Origin: Hyparrhenia diplandra
Lineage: Eukaryota > Streptophyta > Magnoliopsida > Poales > Poaceae
DNA length: 64,000 bases
Direction of reading: 5' to 3'
Assembly (NCBI GenBank): GCA_015847255.1
Contig: JADLZK010009222.1
Coordinates: 558,001 to 622,000, forward strand
Numbering within the stretch: the first letter of the stretch is position 1; every line of letters starts with the position of its first letter. Under the pieces are notes generated by a model that ran no database searches, was not told the DNA's origin, and worked only from the letters and a program-made list of their open reading frames with translations. Made by a program: the position numbers and the translations under genes. This document shows positions 11,994 to 23,198 of this stretch, one piece after another.

Positions 11994-14900
11994 CCAGCGT
12001 TTTCCTAAACGGTTTTAAACGGCCGTCTAAACGCTGCGTCTAAACGGTAGACGAGACCCTACCGTGTAGTTTAGGCCCTGATCGGGCAAGTTAAGCGGGA
12101 GCCCGTTTAGACGGTCAAAAACGGCGTTAAACGTTGAAAACGGTCGACACGGGACGGTGGGAAACGGGGCGGGCGGCCTGAACGGGCGTTTTGGGGTCGC
12201 GTTTACGCGATGGCTCTCGCCGCGGAAAAGGCGGGAAGGGAAGCAATTTCGCGGGCGGTATTTCGCGGGGCGTAGAAAGTAGCGGCGGCTAGGGTTTAGT
12301 AGTTGGGGAAAAAATTACGAGGCGCAGGCCCGCCCGGTCTGTAGCGCCGCGCGCTTCGCCGCGTCACGAATCCGCCGCCGCCGGTCTCGCGGAAGGAGTT
12401 GCGCGCTAGCGTCACGAAATCCGCCCGCCGCTTTTCGGTCTCCTCGCGAGGAAGGAGTGCCGCCAGCTCTTGTGCAGCGGAAGGAGTGCCCGCCAGCTCT
12501 AGCGGCTCGGCCCGCGGCCACACCTCCTCCTCCCCGCCTCGCGTGAAGCTCCACGGGTCCCTGCTCGGCCGTCCCCGCCCCGAGCAGCTGCTGCCTCCGC
12601 GTGAAGCTCCTGGTCCCCCGCTCCGGGCGTCCCCAACTCCGAGCAGCAGCGAGATCGACCGCCCGGCCTCCGGGTACTGCTCTGTTCCCTCACTTTTCCT
12701 CTGGATTTGGATTGGATTAGCTTTGTTGTGTTGTACGCCCGCACGTTTGCTCTCGATGCGTAGGATGTCATCTGTATTGCTCTGTAGGATGTCATGATTG
12801 AATTAGCTCTGTATTGCTCTGTAGGATGTCATCTGCTGGAACTAATACTGCCCCTGCCCTTAAGAGAAATTCTGGTGATGTTGGGTGGGAGTATGGAGTT
12901 TTGGTTGATCCAAATGATCCGAATGTAATCCAAAGTGCAAATTGTGTCCAATGATTGTGAGGGCAGGCATCTATAGGCTCAAATTACATATTCTTTGGCA
13001 AGAAAGGTCAAGTTAAACCATGCCCCCATTCCTTTGCAGAGGACAAAGCAAAGTGTTTGAAAGCTATTGAAGAGTCTGCGAGAGTGAAAAAAAGGCTAGA
13101 AGCAGAGAAGGCTAAAGATGTTAGAGATCTTTGTTACGATTGATGTTCCTTCAGATGGGGAAGAAGAAGAAAAAGAAGATGCAAATACTGGGCTTGATGA
13201 GATTGGAAGCTCAAGCCCATGTGTGGTTGGTCCTATTGACAAGTTCACGAAGTCTATGGACTCTAATTCCATGGCTAGTGGGAAGAAGCTGCAGCAGCAA
13301 CAAATCAGTTTGCATATCATGAAAGAAAGACATCATAGGTTCAAGAGATATGTGGGAAAATGGCTGTACATTCGTGGTAAGTTTGTTTTAGGATATTGCA
13401 GCAAGTATTTTATTTTATTTTTGCCTAACTTACAAGATTATAATCATGAATTGCATGAATTTTTCAGGAGGATCTTTCAATCAAATCAATAATGTAGAGT
13501 TTGATCAAATGATTGAAGCTGCTGGTCGCTTTGGGCCGGGTGTAAAAAAGCCTTATCAGCATGAGTTGAGAGGGAAGCTGCTGCAAGAGGAAGTTCAAGA
13601 GACAAAGGAAATGTTGAAGGTACAAGAGAAAGAATGGTACAAGAATGGCTGCTCCATTATGACGGATGCCCGGACTGATCGAGAAATGAAGAAGCGCTAT
13701 GAATATGTGTGTCAATTGCAGCATTGGTACTACCTTTCTTGAGTCAAAAGAAGTTTCAGCCGGAGTCCCACACTGGAGAGCTTATTTTTGAGTTTGTGAA
13801 GTCATGCATTGAGAAAGTTGGGGCTGACAATGTAGTTCAAGTGGTCACGCACAATGCCTCAAACAATATGGCGCAAAGGATTTGTTGTTTGTAGAGAGGC
13901 CTAACATATTTTGGACTTCATGTGCAACTCACACAATCAATTTGATGCTTGAAGGAATGGGAAAAGATGAAGAAGTTTAAGACCACAATTGAACAAGCAA
14001 AGGCATTGACAATCTTCATTTATGCACACCATAGGACCTTGGCATTGATGAGAAAGTTTACAAAGAAAAGAGAGATTATTCGGCCAGGAGTGACTAGATT
14101 TGCATCCAACTTTCTCACCTTGCAGAGTTTGTATGAAAAGAAGGATGAGCTAAGGAAGATGTCTCAAAGTGACGAAAGTGGGAGAAGATAAGCCATGTCA
14201 AGACTACAAAAAGGAGTGCAAGCCACAGCCACATTGGTGAAGCCAAGTTTTTGGAATTCTGTTGCACTTTGCTTGAGGGTATTTGAACCGTTGGTGAAAG
14301 TACTTGGATGGTTGATGGGGACGCCAAGCCATCAATGGCATTTCTTTATGGAGAACTCCTTAAAGTCAGGACAGCCATCAAGGTGGCTATTGGAAACATT
14401 CCCTGGGGCAGCAACTTTGTATGCTTCAATCATGGAAATCATGGATGTGAAGATGAAAAAAATAGGCTGGACTGTGTCCTCTTCACAAGGTCGCTTACTT
14501 CTTGAACCCCTATTACAGCTACAATGATGACTCCATCTTTGAATCGAGGAGGTCATGGATGGGTTTATGTCAGCTGTTGAAACATTCTACCATGGTGACT
14601 ACGAAAAAACAAGAACAAGTACTGAATGATGAGGTGCACAAGTTCAAAGACCCGAGTTGGTCATTTTGGAAAACCGGTGGGCTGCCGGCGGGTTGTAAGA
14701 ACTTTGACATGGTTCCCGGTATGCTATTTACAATTTATATCAGTTATGCAAGTTTCTAGCTGCTGGCTATAAGTTCCAATAATTTGTTTTTGTTTCTTTC
14801 TAACATTTTTTGCAGCCAAATGGTGGGGAAACTATGGAACACAAGTACCAGCACTACAAAAGATGGCAATCAGAATTCTATCCTTGACTTCTAGTGCATC

Positions 14901-16000
14901 GATTGTGAGAGAAATTGAGCTGCCATGAGGGGTAAGCATCCTAAAGAAGAGCTTTAAATTCTCAAATTCTATGCTGTAGACACTCCTTTCATAATCTGAT
15001 TTTTATTTCTATAGATTCATACTAAAAGAAGGAACAAGCTCACTAGTGAGAGGCTTGAGCAACTTGTCTTTGTTCGATTCAATGCTCTCCATGCACAGTA
15101 AGAAAGATAAGGCTAAGAAGAACAAAATGGTGGATCCCCTACTAGCTACTGATGCAACATGTGCACAAGGATGGATTGTGGAAGGTGGAGAAGAGGAGGA
15201 AATCACTGATGTTGATCCCTGTTACAGGGCTGACATGGCAACTAATTGCAGTAAAACTTGTGGTGCTGAGGAGGTCACTCTACTTCGTAGAGAAGTGCAA
15301 GACTAAATCAGCCAAGAGAGATTGAAGATGACATACAATCTGAACCTGAGGATGATCCTATGGACGAGGAAGAAATTGAGTATGAATCCGACCAAGAAGA
15401 TGTGGTCACAGCAGGCTATGAGGCAGAGGAGGGGGCTGATACTAGTGACGATTGAGCTGCTCCAAGTCATTTGATATGATGAGACAATGGCCTTGTTTTA
15501 TTTTCAATTATGTGTGAACTATTTGTGTAATGCTATCCTACTTGTGCCTTGTGAGTTGTGAGAACTATGTTGTGTGTTGGCTGTTTGTGAACCATTTATT
15601 GAGCTGTTTGTGAACCATTTGTGAACTATTTGTCTATTTGTGTGAACTATTTGCCTATTGGCTGCATGTTACTTTAGTTTGCAAATAGCTAAATACTTGC
15701 ACCTTTGACTCCTTTGTCTAACAATATTTATTTTCTCCTACATGTACAAAGTTTCTATGGAGTCAAGGGAGTGGACATGGAGTAATGCAAATTCAGAAAC
15801 TCAAATTGTGCAAGGTATGTGTAAAATATTCTTTGTTACATGTAAAATTGACATTTATAAATGCATAAAACTACTGAAATCTTGCTACAGTACAAAAACC
15901 GTTTAATCCGTTTAGACGCCGTCTACACAGCGTCTAAACAGGCTAAACGCTAAACGAAGGGTCACCGCCCGTCTAGCGTTTACCGTTTAGGAAAACGTGG
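11994..16000 (+). mobile_element. hAT-superfamily DNA transposon, nearly complete
   Basis: The termini are inverted repeats: CCAGCGTTTTCCTAAACGG on the left and, on the other strand, CCACGTTTTCCTAAACGG on the right. They are flanked by a perfect 8-bp duplication TATAAAAT (11986-11993 and 16001-16008), diagnostic of hAT. Subterminal regions are packed with short CGTTTA/TAAACG words in both orientations, the usual transposase-binding arrangement. Inside is a GC-rich leader (12200-12700) and a plus-strand transposase with broken frames. Confidence 0.92.
12826..15455 (+). pseudogene. hAT transposase (BED finger, DUF659, RNase-H-like core), frame-broken
   Basis: Translation from the ATG at 12826 gives a GWEYGVLVDPNDPN segment and then, in a shifted frame, a BED-type zinc finger (CKLC, then GIYRLKLHI). 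The next part is rich in Glu and Lys. From about 13490 the frame reads RFGPGVKKPYQHELR and then GCSIMTDARTDR, the DUF659 region of hAT transposases; the usual D-G-W-T-D is D-A-R-T-D here. Later parts are CATHTINLML (near 13920), GVTRFASNFLTL (near 14090) and a C-terminal dimerisation-type segment WWGNYGTQVPALQKMAIRIL (near 14820). An acidic tail ends with TGA at 15453. Introns are plausible near 13380-13465 and 14720-14815. Several frame changes make it likely inactive. Confidence 0.85.
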
Positions 16001-16559
16001 TATAAAATACCATTCCCATGTTGGGCTATGCTGACAAATCAAGGACAACGTAACTATTGAAGAGTTGACATACAGCCGTGGAATTGCACGATTTAGTGAG
16101 AGCAATGCTATGAATCCATACCAAGAAATCTGAATTGAATCACTAATTTGATGATCGGTTCTTCTCAGTAATGTTCTAATGCAAGGTGTTGTTGCATTAT
16201 TTTACAGTAACAACTTAGTTCAACTTCAAAATCATCGTCATCATATATTAGCTCAAAAAAAAATCATAGATAGGCAATGATAGATTATAAGAGATTACTT
16301 TTTGAGAACAAATGTTATATTCATTGGCTCTATAGAGGCATACTATATTAGTTTACCTAATGCCAAGTTGTTATTCAGTTATGGAATTAAACCTTAGCTG
16401 CTAAATTAGCATATTGGTCCTGAATATTACCAATCTTCAATGATACTTGTTTGTATCTGAGCATTACCAGCACTGCCAACAGCGTAAATACAGGTCATAC
16501 GCGTAACGCCGCGAACATTTCTAGTTCATTAACTATATATGATATAGCATATATATACT

Positions 16560-17200
16560 GAGGTGCACCGTCGAAAATTGTCTTCTCCCTATATATATAA
16601 TGACTGTATGCATGTGTAGGATGTTGAAATTGCAGTTAACAGCTCTTTCTTAACTTTAAATGGTTTTTTTTTCACTTTCCCTATATTTCAGGTGCCTGAA
16701 ATTTAAGAAGATTTCAGGCAACACTTTTTGTCATAGTGACACATTAATTTTTGTCCTTGTCTAACTATAGAAAATAATTGTTAGTTTTTAAATTTTCATT
16801 GTGCCAACACATATAAAATTTGTCCTTAACTAACTATAGAAAATAATTGTTAATTTTAAATTGTCCTTATAAAATTTTGTAAGGTTTGTAGTTTGTTTAA
16901 CTAGTTTTTATTATTGGAACCGAAAATTACCGATTGTGTCTGTAGAAATTGCAACGAACTAAACATGCAATTTTAGTATAAAATATGTGCAATAGCCTGA
17001 AATAAAACAAAAAAATTTCAGGCACCTAAAATTTAGCAAATCCCTTTATTTTCTATATTTACAATCACAAGTCTCAAATATAATTCACATCTTGCCTCTA
17101 AAGAAGGCAAGATATCCAGAGTAACTGTCCGGCAAAAATCAGCCTCTATTTTGCCGTGCCGATCTCAGGTTGTCTGCATCTAGGTTCAGAGAACCGATTC
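16560..17200. repeat. Duplicated 3' flank of LRR unit B
   Basis: Landmarks such as TGAGGCGCACC, ATAATGACTGTATGCATG and the block GGCAAGATATCCAGAGTAACTG recur beside units C (18300-18540), D (22950-23170) and E (26828-26875). They show that the DNA downstream of the stop codon was duplicated with the LRR units. In this copy the flank is interrupted by a MITE at about 16680-17048. Confidence 0.85.
16680..17048. mobile_element. MITE with TCAGGTGCCTGAAATTT inverted repeats
   Basis: Left arm at about 16690-16722 and right arm at about 17010-17045 are inverted copies of TCAGGTGCCTGAAATTT. The flank copies of units C and D lack this block, so it inserted after duplication. A related right end occurs at 56920-56945. 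The target duplication is not resolved. Confidence 0.6.
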
Positions 17201-17209
17201 TAGTTCATT

Positions 17210-17925
17210 TCAAGCAAGGCTCGTGGTCAGCATGTTGCCCCTCATCACGAGATGCACTAGAGATTTACAAGCCTTCAGTTCTTGTGGAATATCACCGACG
17301 AGGCGGTTCGACCCGAGATCCAAGTATTGAGCTGCTGATGCTTGCAGAGGTGAGGAGGGATGCAACCCGTCAGCTGGTTGCCTGACAAGTCGAGTGCAAA
17401 GAGGTTGCTGTTGGATCCAAACAATGAAGGGATGCAATGGTTGTCAGAGAGGATGAGTTGCTGGAGCATGGATATCCGGCTGAGCTCGGCGGGGATGACG
17501 CCAGTGAGCTTGTTGTCCGAGAGGTCAATCTCCAAAACACTCTGCATATTTCCCAGCTCTGGTGGGATGGCGCCCTCGAGTTGGTTCTGGTAAATGTACA
17601 GCTTTGAGAGCGACGGCAGCGCCGCGAGCTCCCTGGGCACGCCTCCGGTGAAGGCATTGTAAGGGCGAGCACCTGGAGGTTGGTGCAGTCGCCGAGCTCT
17701 GGCGGGACCTCGCCAGAGAGGACGTTATTGTAAAGGTATATTGTGGTGAGGTTCTTGAGGCGGAGAGCTCCCGGGGCAGCGCCCCGTTGAGGTAGTTATA
17801 TGCGAAAACCTAGCATCTCGAGGCTGGCGCACTCTGTGAGCTCGATGGGGATTGAACCGAGAGGTTGTTGTCGCCCGTGCGGATGACGCGGAGCCAGCTT
17901 TGAGCGCACCAATGGAGGTGGGTTC
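17210..17925 (-). pseudogene. LRR unit B: C-terminal half of the LRR ectodomain
   Basis: Reverse-strand LRRs run from a CASLEMLGF-like segment near 17830 to the shared end NMLTTSLA and a TGA stop near 17210. One clean stretch (17275-17640) encodes PRELAALPSLSKLYIYQNQL through five repeats. The signal peptide, the N-terminal cap and the first LRRs are absent, and homology stops abruptly near 17925. There are frame changes near 17660, 17760 and 17865. It is a truncated duplicate. Confidence 0.85.
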
Positions 17926-18299
17926 AACAATGCGAGCTGGAGACTTTAATTCAGGTGTTCAACAACTTTCACGTCTTCATTCTCTGCTTCTCTATTACAT
18001 AAAACCATGCGAGCTGGAGGACTTAATTTGTCGATTTATGAGGGAGGAACTATGCATGCTGAATTATTTCTCATTTTCTCATGTTTAGTACCTTCGATCA
18101 CATAGCCGTCACAAAAATAACATATAGAATACAAATTATCCTATTTTCTATGGTTTCCTCGCTGCTGGGTCCCTGGCTAGTTAACCATATTTACTATACT
18201 TTGGGGGGTGCTTTAATTCACCATTAACTGACTTAATTTCTGCTATCTCTCCACTAATTAGCCCCCTCGGCAGCTAATCCTGCCTCCGCCCATAGTCAC
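17926..18299. other. Junction DNA between LRR units B and C
   Basis: No gene seen. A short direct repeat (ATGCGAGCTGGAG at 17930 and 18007) and an end-like segment near 18260-18292 (AATCCTGCCTCCGCCCA) resemble the ends of the repeat family at 61142. It may be remains of a transposon at the breakpoint that removed the front half of unit B. Confidence 0.4.
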
Positions 18300-18550
18300 A
18301 TAGCATATATATTGAGGCGCACCACCGAAAACTGTCCTCTCCCTATATAATGATGACTGTATGCATGCATGTAGTTTGTTGAAATACAGTTAACAGCAGC
18401 TATTTCTTAATTTTAAATGGCTTCTTCCATATTTACAATCCCAAATTTAATTCACATCTTGCTGTAGAGAAGGCAAGATATCCAAAGTAACTGTCTGGGA
18501 AAAATCAGCCTCTATGTTGCCGATCTTAGGCGCGCGGTCTGCATCCATGT

Positions 18551-21450
18551 TCAGAGAACCTGTTCTGGTTCATTTGACGCAAGGCTCCCCGTCAACATGT
18601 TGCCCCTCAACTTGAGGTGCACTAGAGAATTACACGCCTTCAGTTCTTGAGGAATATTGCCGACGAGGCGGTTCGATTTGAGACGCAAGTCTTCGAGCTT
18701 CTGGTGCTTGCAGAGGTGAGGAGGGATGTTCCCCGTCAGCTGGTTGCCTGACAAGTCGAGCTGAACGAGGTTGCCGTTGGCTCCCAGCGATGGAGGGATG
18801 ATGCCATGGAGTTGGTTGTCAGAGAGGTGGAGATACGAGGGCGTGGACATCTGACCGAGCTCGTCGGGGATGATGCCTGTGAGCTTGTTCTCCGAGAGGT
18901 TAATATCGAAGAAACTATGCAGATTTCCCAATTCCGGTGGGATGCTACCTTGCAGATGGTTCCCCGAGAGGTAGAGTACCTGGAGTGTGGATATCCGGCC
19001 GAGCTCGGCGGGGATGACGCCAATGAGCTTGTTTTTCGAGAAGTCAATCACTAGGACACTCTGTAGGCTTCCCAGCTCTGCTGGGATGCTACCTTGCAGG
19101 CGGTTCCTGTAGAGGTAGAGTATCTGGAGCGTGGGTATCTGACCGAGCTCGGCAGGGATCACGCCAGTAAGCTTGTTTTGCGAGAAGTCAATCTCCAGGA
19201 CATTCTGTAGGTTTCCCAGCTCTGGTGGGATGGCACCCTCGAGCTGGTTATCGAAGACGCTCAGTAGCTGGAGCGTGGATATCCGGCCGAGCTCGGCGGG
19301 GATGACACTAGTAAGCTTGTTTTGTGAGAAGTCAATCTCCAGGACACTCTGTAGGTTTCCCAGCTCTGGTGGGATGTTACCTTGCAGACGGTTCTGTAGA
19401 GGTAGAGTACCGAGAGCGTGGATATCCGCCGAAGCTTCGGCGGGGATCACGCCAAGAAGCTTGTTTTGCGAGAAGTCAATCTCCGTGAGGACACTCTTAA
19501 GGTTTCCCGGCTCACGGTGGGATGGCACCCTCGAGCTGGTTATCGAAGACGCCGATGGTTGGAGCGTCGATATCGGCCGAAGCTTGGCGGGTATGACGCT
19601 AGTAAGCTTGTTTTGGCGAAGTCAATCTCTAGGACACTCTATAGGTTTCCCAGCTCTGGTGGGATGCTACCTTGCAGACGGTTCCTTCCGAGGTAGAGTA
19701 CCTGGAGCGTGGATATCCGGCCGGGCTTCGGGGATGACACCGATAAGCTTGTTTTGCGAGAAGTCAATCTCCGGGACACTTTGTAGGTTTCCGGCTACGG
19801 TGGGATGGCACCCTCGAGAGCTGGTTATCAAAAGATTTCGATAGGCTGGAGCGTGGATATCCGGCCGAGCTCGGCGGGGATCCGCCCGATAACCTTGTTT
19901 TTGCGAAGTCAATCTCCGGGGACACTGTAGGTTTCCCAGCTCTGGTGGGATGTTACCTTGCGACGGTTCTGTAGAGGTAGAGTACCTAGGCGTGGATATC
20001 GGCCCGAGCTCGGCGGGGATCACGCCCGATAAGCTTGTTTAGCGAGAAGTCAATCTTTAGGATACTACAGAGGTTTCCCAGCTACGGTGGGATGGCACCC
20101 TCGAGCTGGTTATCGAAGGCGGCTCGATGGCCGGAGCGTGGATATCGGCCGAGCTCGGCGGGGATGACGCCCGATAAGCTTGTTTTGCGATAAGTCAATC
20201 TCGGGACACTCTGTAGGTTTCCCAGCTCTGGTGGGATGCTACCTTGCAGACGGTTCCTATAGAGGTAGAGTACCTGGAGCGTGGATATCCGGCCGAGCTC
20301 GGCGGGGATCACGCCAGTAAGCTTGTTTTGCGAGAAGTCAATCTCCAGGACACTCTGTAGGTTTCCCAGCTCTGGTGGGATGGCACCCTCGAGCTGGTTA
20401 TCGAAGACGCTCAGTAGCTGGAGCATGGATATCCGGCCGAGCTCGGCGGGGATGACGCCAGTAAGCTTGTTTTGCGAGAAGTTAATCTCCAAGACACTTT
20501 GTAGGTTTCCCAGCTCTGGTGGGATGGCGCCCTCGAGCTGGTTCTGGTAAATGTACAGCGTTGAGAGCGATGGCAGCATCGCGAAGCCCCCCCGGCTCCT
20601 CCGGTGAAGGTGTTGTTATTGAGGGCGAGCACCTGGAGGTTGGTGCAGTCGCCGAGCTCCGGCGGCACCTCGCCAGAGAGGGCGTTGTGCCAGAGGATCA
20701 ATGTGGTGAGGTTCTTGAGGCGGGAAAGCTCCCTAGGCAGCGTCCCGTTGAGGTAGTTCTGCGCGAACCCGAGCATCTCGAGGCTGGCGCACTCTGTGAG
20801 CTACACGGGGATTGGACCGGAGAGGTTGTTGTCGCCCGCCCGGATGACGCAGAGTTGCTGGAGCGCGCGCATGGACGTGGGTATCCTGCCGGTCAGGTTG
20901 TTGCTATACATTTCCAGCTACTCGAGGGCAGTGAGGTTGCCGATGGTTTCTGGGATCCCACCGAAAAGCAGGTTGTTGCTGAGGAAAAGCCGGCGCAGGC
21001 TTCGGAGCGCGCAGAGTTCCGGCGGAATGGCGCCATGGAGGGAGTTGGTGCTGAGGTCAAGGACCTCGAGCACGGTGCAGGCGGCGAGGTCAGGGGGAAT
21101 GGGGCCCGTGAGCGCGTTCCTGGAGATGTTGAGCACGGACAGGCGCGGGAACTTGCAGACGGCCACAGAGAGCTCGCCGTGGAGGTTGAGGCCGTGGAGT
21201 GTGATGCCGGTCACCTCTCGCTGCTGGAGCAGGCAACGCCGCCCACCGGCATCGGTCCGCGCCGCCTGTGCCAGCGCTGCCCCAGGTGGAGAGGCCGCTG
21301 TCCACGTCCTTAAGCTTGCGCTTGAACTCCAGCAGGGTCGTCGTGGCGTTTACCGCCACCTTGTTTTGTCGCTACCGTCGCCGCAATGTCAAGAACAGCT
21401 AACGAGAGGATCATCGCCGTGAGCAACAACCGCAACACGGCGGCCGCCAT
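18551..21450 (-). pseudogene. LRR unit C: ectodomain with strongly expanded LRR array
   Basis: The ATG at 21450-21448 opens a signal peptide (MAAAVLRLLLTAMILSLAVL). The LRRNT cap follows after a frame change near 21360, then LRRs homologous to unit A. Two in-frame stops interrupt it: TAG near 20922 and another TAG near 20804. Between about 18740 and 20580 there are many more LRRs than in unit A: roughly 25 units of 72 bp, in alternating types VFDNQLEGAIPPE and LYRNRLQGSIPPE. The last 325 codons (19528-18551) are one open frame ending at the shared NMLTGSLA segment, here read through to a later stop. The middle (19400-20230) is frame-broken. No transmembrane or kinase part. It could be a pseudogene or a partly mis-sequenced secreted LRR protein. 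Confidence 0.85.
19241..20680 (-). repeat. 288-bp higher-order LRR repeat in unit C
   Basis: The marker GAGCTGGTTATC occurs at 19241, 19533, 19818, 20103 and 20391, spacings of 292, 285, 285 and 288. Each period holds four 72-bp LRRs (96 residues). The outer periods are clean and nearly identical; the inner ones carry many small changes. This is the signature of unequal exchange within an LRR exon. Confidence 0.85.
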
Positions 21451-21837
21451 CCTAAACTCACTGCAGAACAGAACTGGGCTCCAGTAGGAGGAAGCAGTCC
21501 TGAGTCCCGAGCCAACAGCCACTAGGATGGAGACGGACTCGGACAGGACGACGATGGTGGGGGTGGCCGCGAACTTTAATAGGGGCGAGCATCAAGGAGG
21601 AGTAGGCGGAAAGGAGCGTGCCTGCCGTGGGATGGGGTTTCCAAAATCAAAAGCCATGGCCGCTCGCATTCCATCGAGCAGGTGGTGCGCGAGGGGTTGA
21701 CGAAAAGGAAGTCGATGCGTAGAGGACGGGCAGCATGGAAGTGCAACCTCCACCCGTGACCTATGCGGTCACGTACATGGATTACAAATTTACTACCACA
21801 GAGAAACCTCTGGTACACGTCTGGCTACATTGTGGTC

Positions 21838-22500
21838 AGGTGACTGTTTTGTGACAATTAGGTCACTGGAAAAGGTAGTATCATCAAGCATGCCGTGTTG
21901 ATCAACAGCATGTCTTGTACAGAATTGCATGCAGAGTACAAGCCATGCATCGCAAGATGATAGCATCCCAGCATGAGAGAGTCAACTTGTTCTAAGGGAA
22001 ACATGTTACTAGTAGCAGCTTTATTATTTTCCTACAAGGAAATCGACACTACGTACGGAGTGATATTTTGATCTAGAAACAAGCAAATATCTGATGCAGT
22101 GGAAATTCCTACTGACTGTCATATCTATCCATCATTTCCATCTACTTCTGCAAAGCTTGTGCCCACACTGTTGGATTAATCGGGCTTGCCTCATCGTTAG
22201 CAATTAATCAAAGAAATTCCAAAAGCCCACAATAAGTGTTAAATAGGAAGCTTGTTGGTGCTGACAGGGAGAGTGTTGGAGGATCACGGGAACGCGCACC
22301 CCGGGCCTTGGCCGGACGTCATGTTGTTGGTCTCGTCCAGTTTATTCCACGACAGCGTACTAACACACAAAGAAAAAAAAAAGTTTCTTTTCAACAGACA
22401 CCAAACAATATTACATCACATTTCACAACATAAGAAAAGCATGGTATCAATCAATAGAATCTGATTTCAGTGTTTACCAATGCACTCAGGACGTCAAGTT
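21838..22500. repeat. Duplicated 5' flank of LRR unit C
   Basis: Homologous to the flanks of units A, D and F (GTGACAATTAGGTCACTG, TGCATGCAGAGTACAAG and TTTCCTACAAGGAAATCGAC landmarks). In this copy it is interrupted at 22169-22365 by an insertion with LTR-like ends. Confidence 0.8.
22169..22365 (+). mobile_element. Candidate small solo LTR
   Basis: A 197-bp block absent from the paralogous flanks starts TGTTGGATTAATCGG and ends GCGTACTAACA, i.e. TG...CA with a TGTTG/CAACA-like terminus. The neighbours are CACAC on the left and CACAA on the right, a 4-of-5 match for a target duplication. Too short for confident family assignment. Confidence 0.4.
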
Positions 22501-22579
22501 CCCCTACTGTTGATTGCTTCTATGCTGCTCGTTATCACAAATGAAAAAAAATATATCCACAAATGCTTGAAGTTTTATG

Positions 22580-22875
22580 CACTTTGTCTGACAAGTCAAA
22601 TTATAAGATGTTTGACATTTTTTATTTGAATACATTGCTTTTGTTGTGATGCACTTAGATATACACATCTAGATACTTAGTTAATTTAATGTATTTAATT
22701 AAGAATCCAAAATGTCCTTAAGTTTGAAATGGGTGACATACATGTGAAAAACAAGGTTGAGAAAATCTAGATACAGAGTTTTGCTCCGGTGGTCCGCTTT
22801 TAAAAAAAATTGCACGAATCCAAACGCAATTAATTTTAATTAATCATTCCAGCACTTTAAGATTCATGTAATTTC
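22580..22875. repeat. Distal flank block shared with 9018-9470
   Basis: Same words in the same order as the block beyond unit A, without the 133-bp insert found there. It serves as the empty-site control for that insertion. Confidence 0.75.
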
Positions 22876-23198
22876 TTTTTTTAAAAAATAAGCACTGGAG
22901 AAAAAAATAAGCACTGGATTATGTATTAACCATATTTACTATATGACTTAGCATATATATTGAGGCGCACCACCGAAATCTGTCCTCTCCCTGTATAATG
23001 ACTGTATGCATGCAAGTAGTTTGTTCAAATGCAGTTGACAGCTCTTTTCTTAACTTTAAATGTTTTTTTCTATATTTATTTACAATCAAAGTCTCAAATA
23101 TAATCCACATATTGCCTCTAGAGAAGGCAAGATATCCAAAGTAACTGTCCGGGAAAAAATCAGCCTCTGCATCTTCAGAGAACCGGTTCTGGTTCATT

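Noticed and set aside
11994..12250. Centromeric or telomere-like satellite suggested by repeated TAAACG words
   Set aside because: The words occur in both orientations, are clustered only near both hAT ends and fit subterminal transposase-binding sites.
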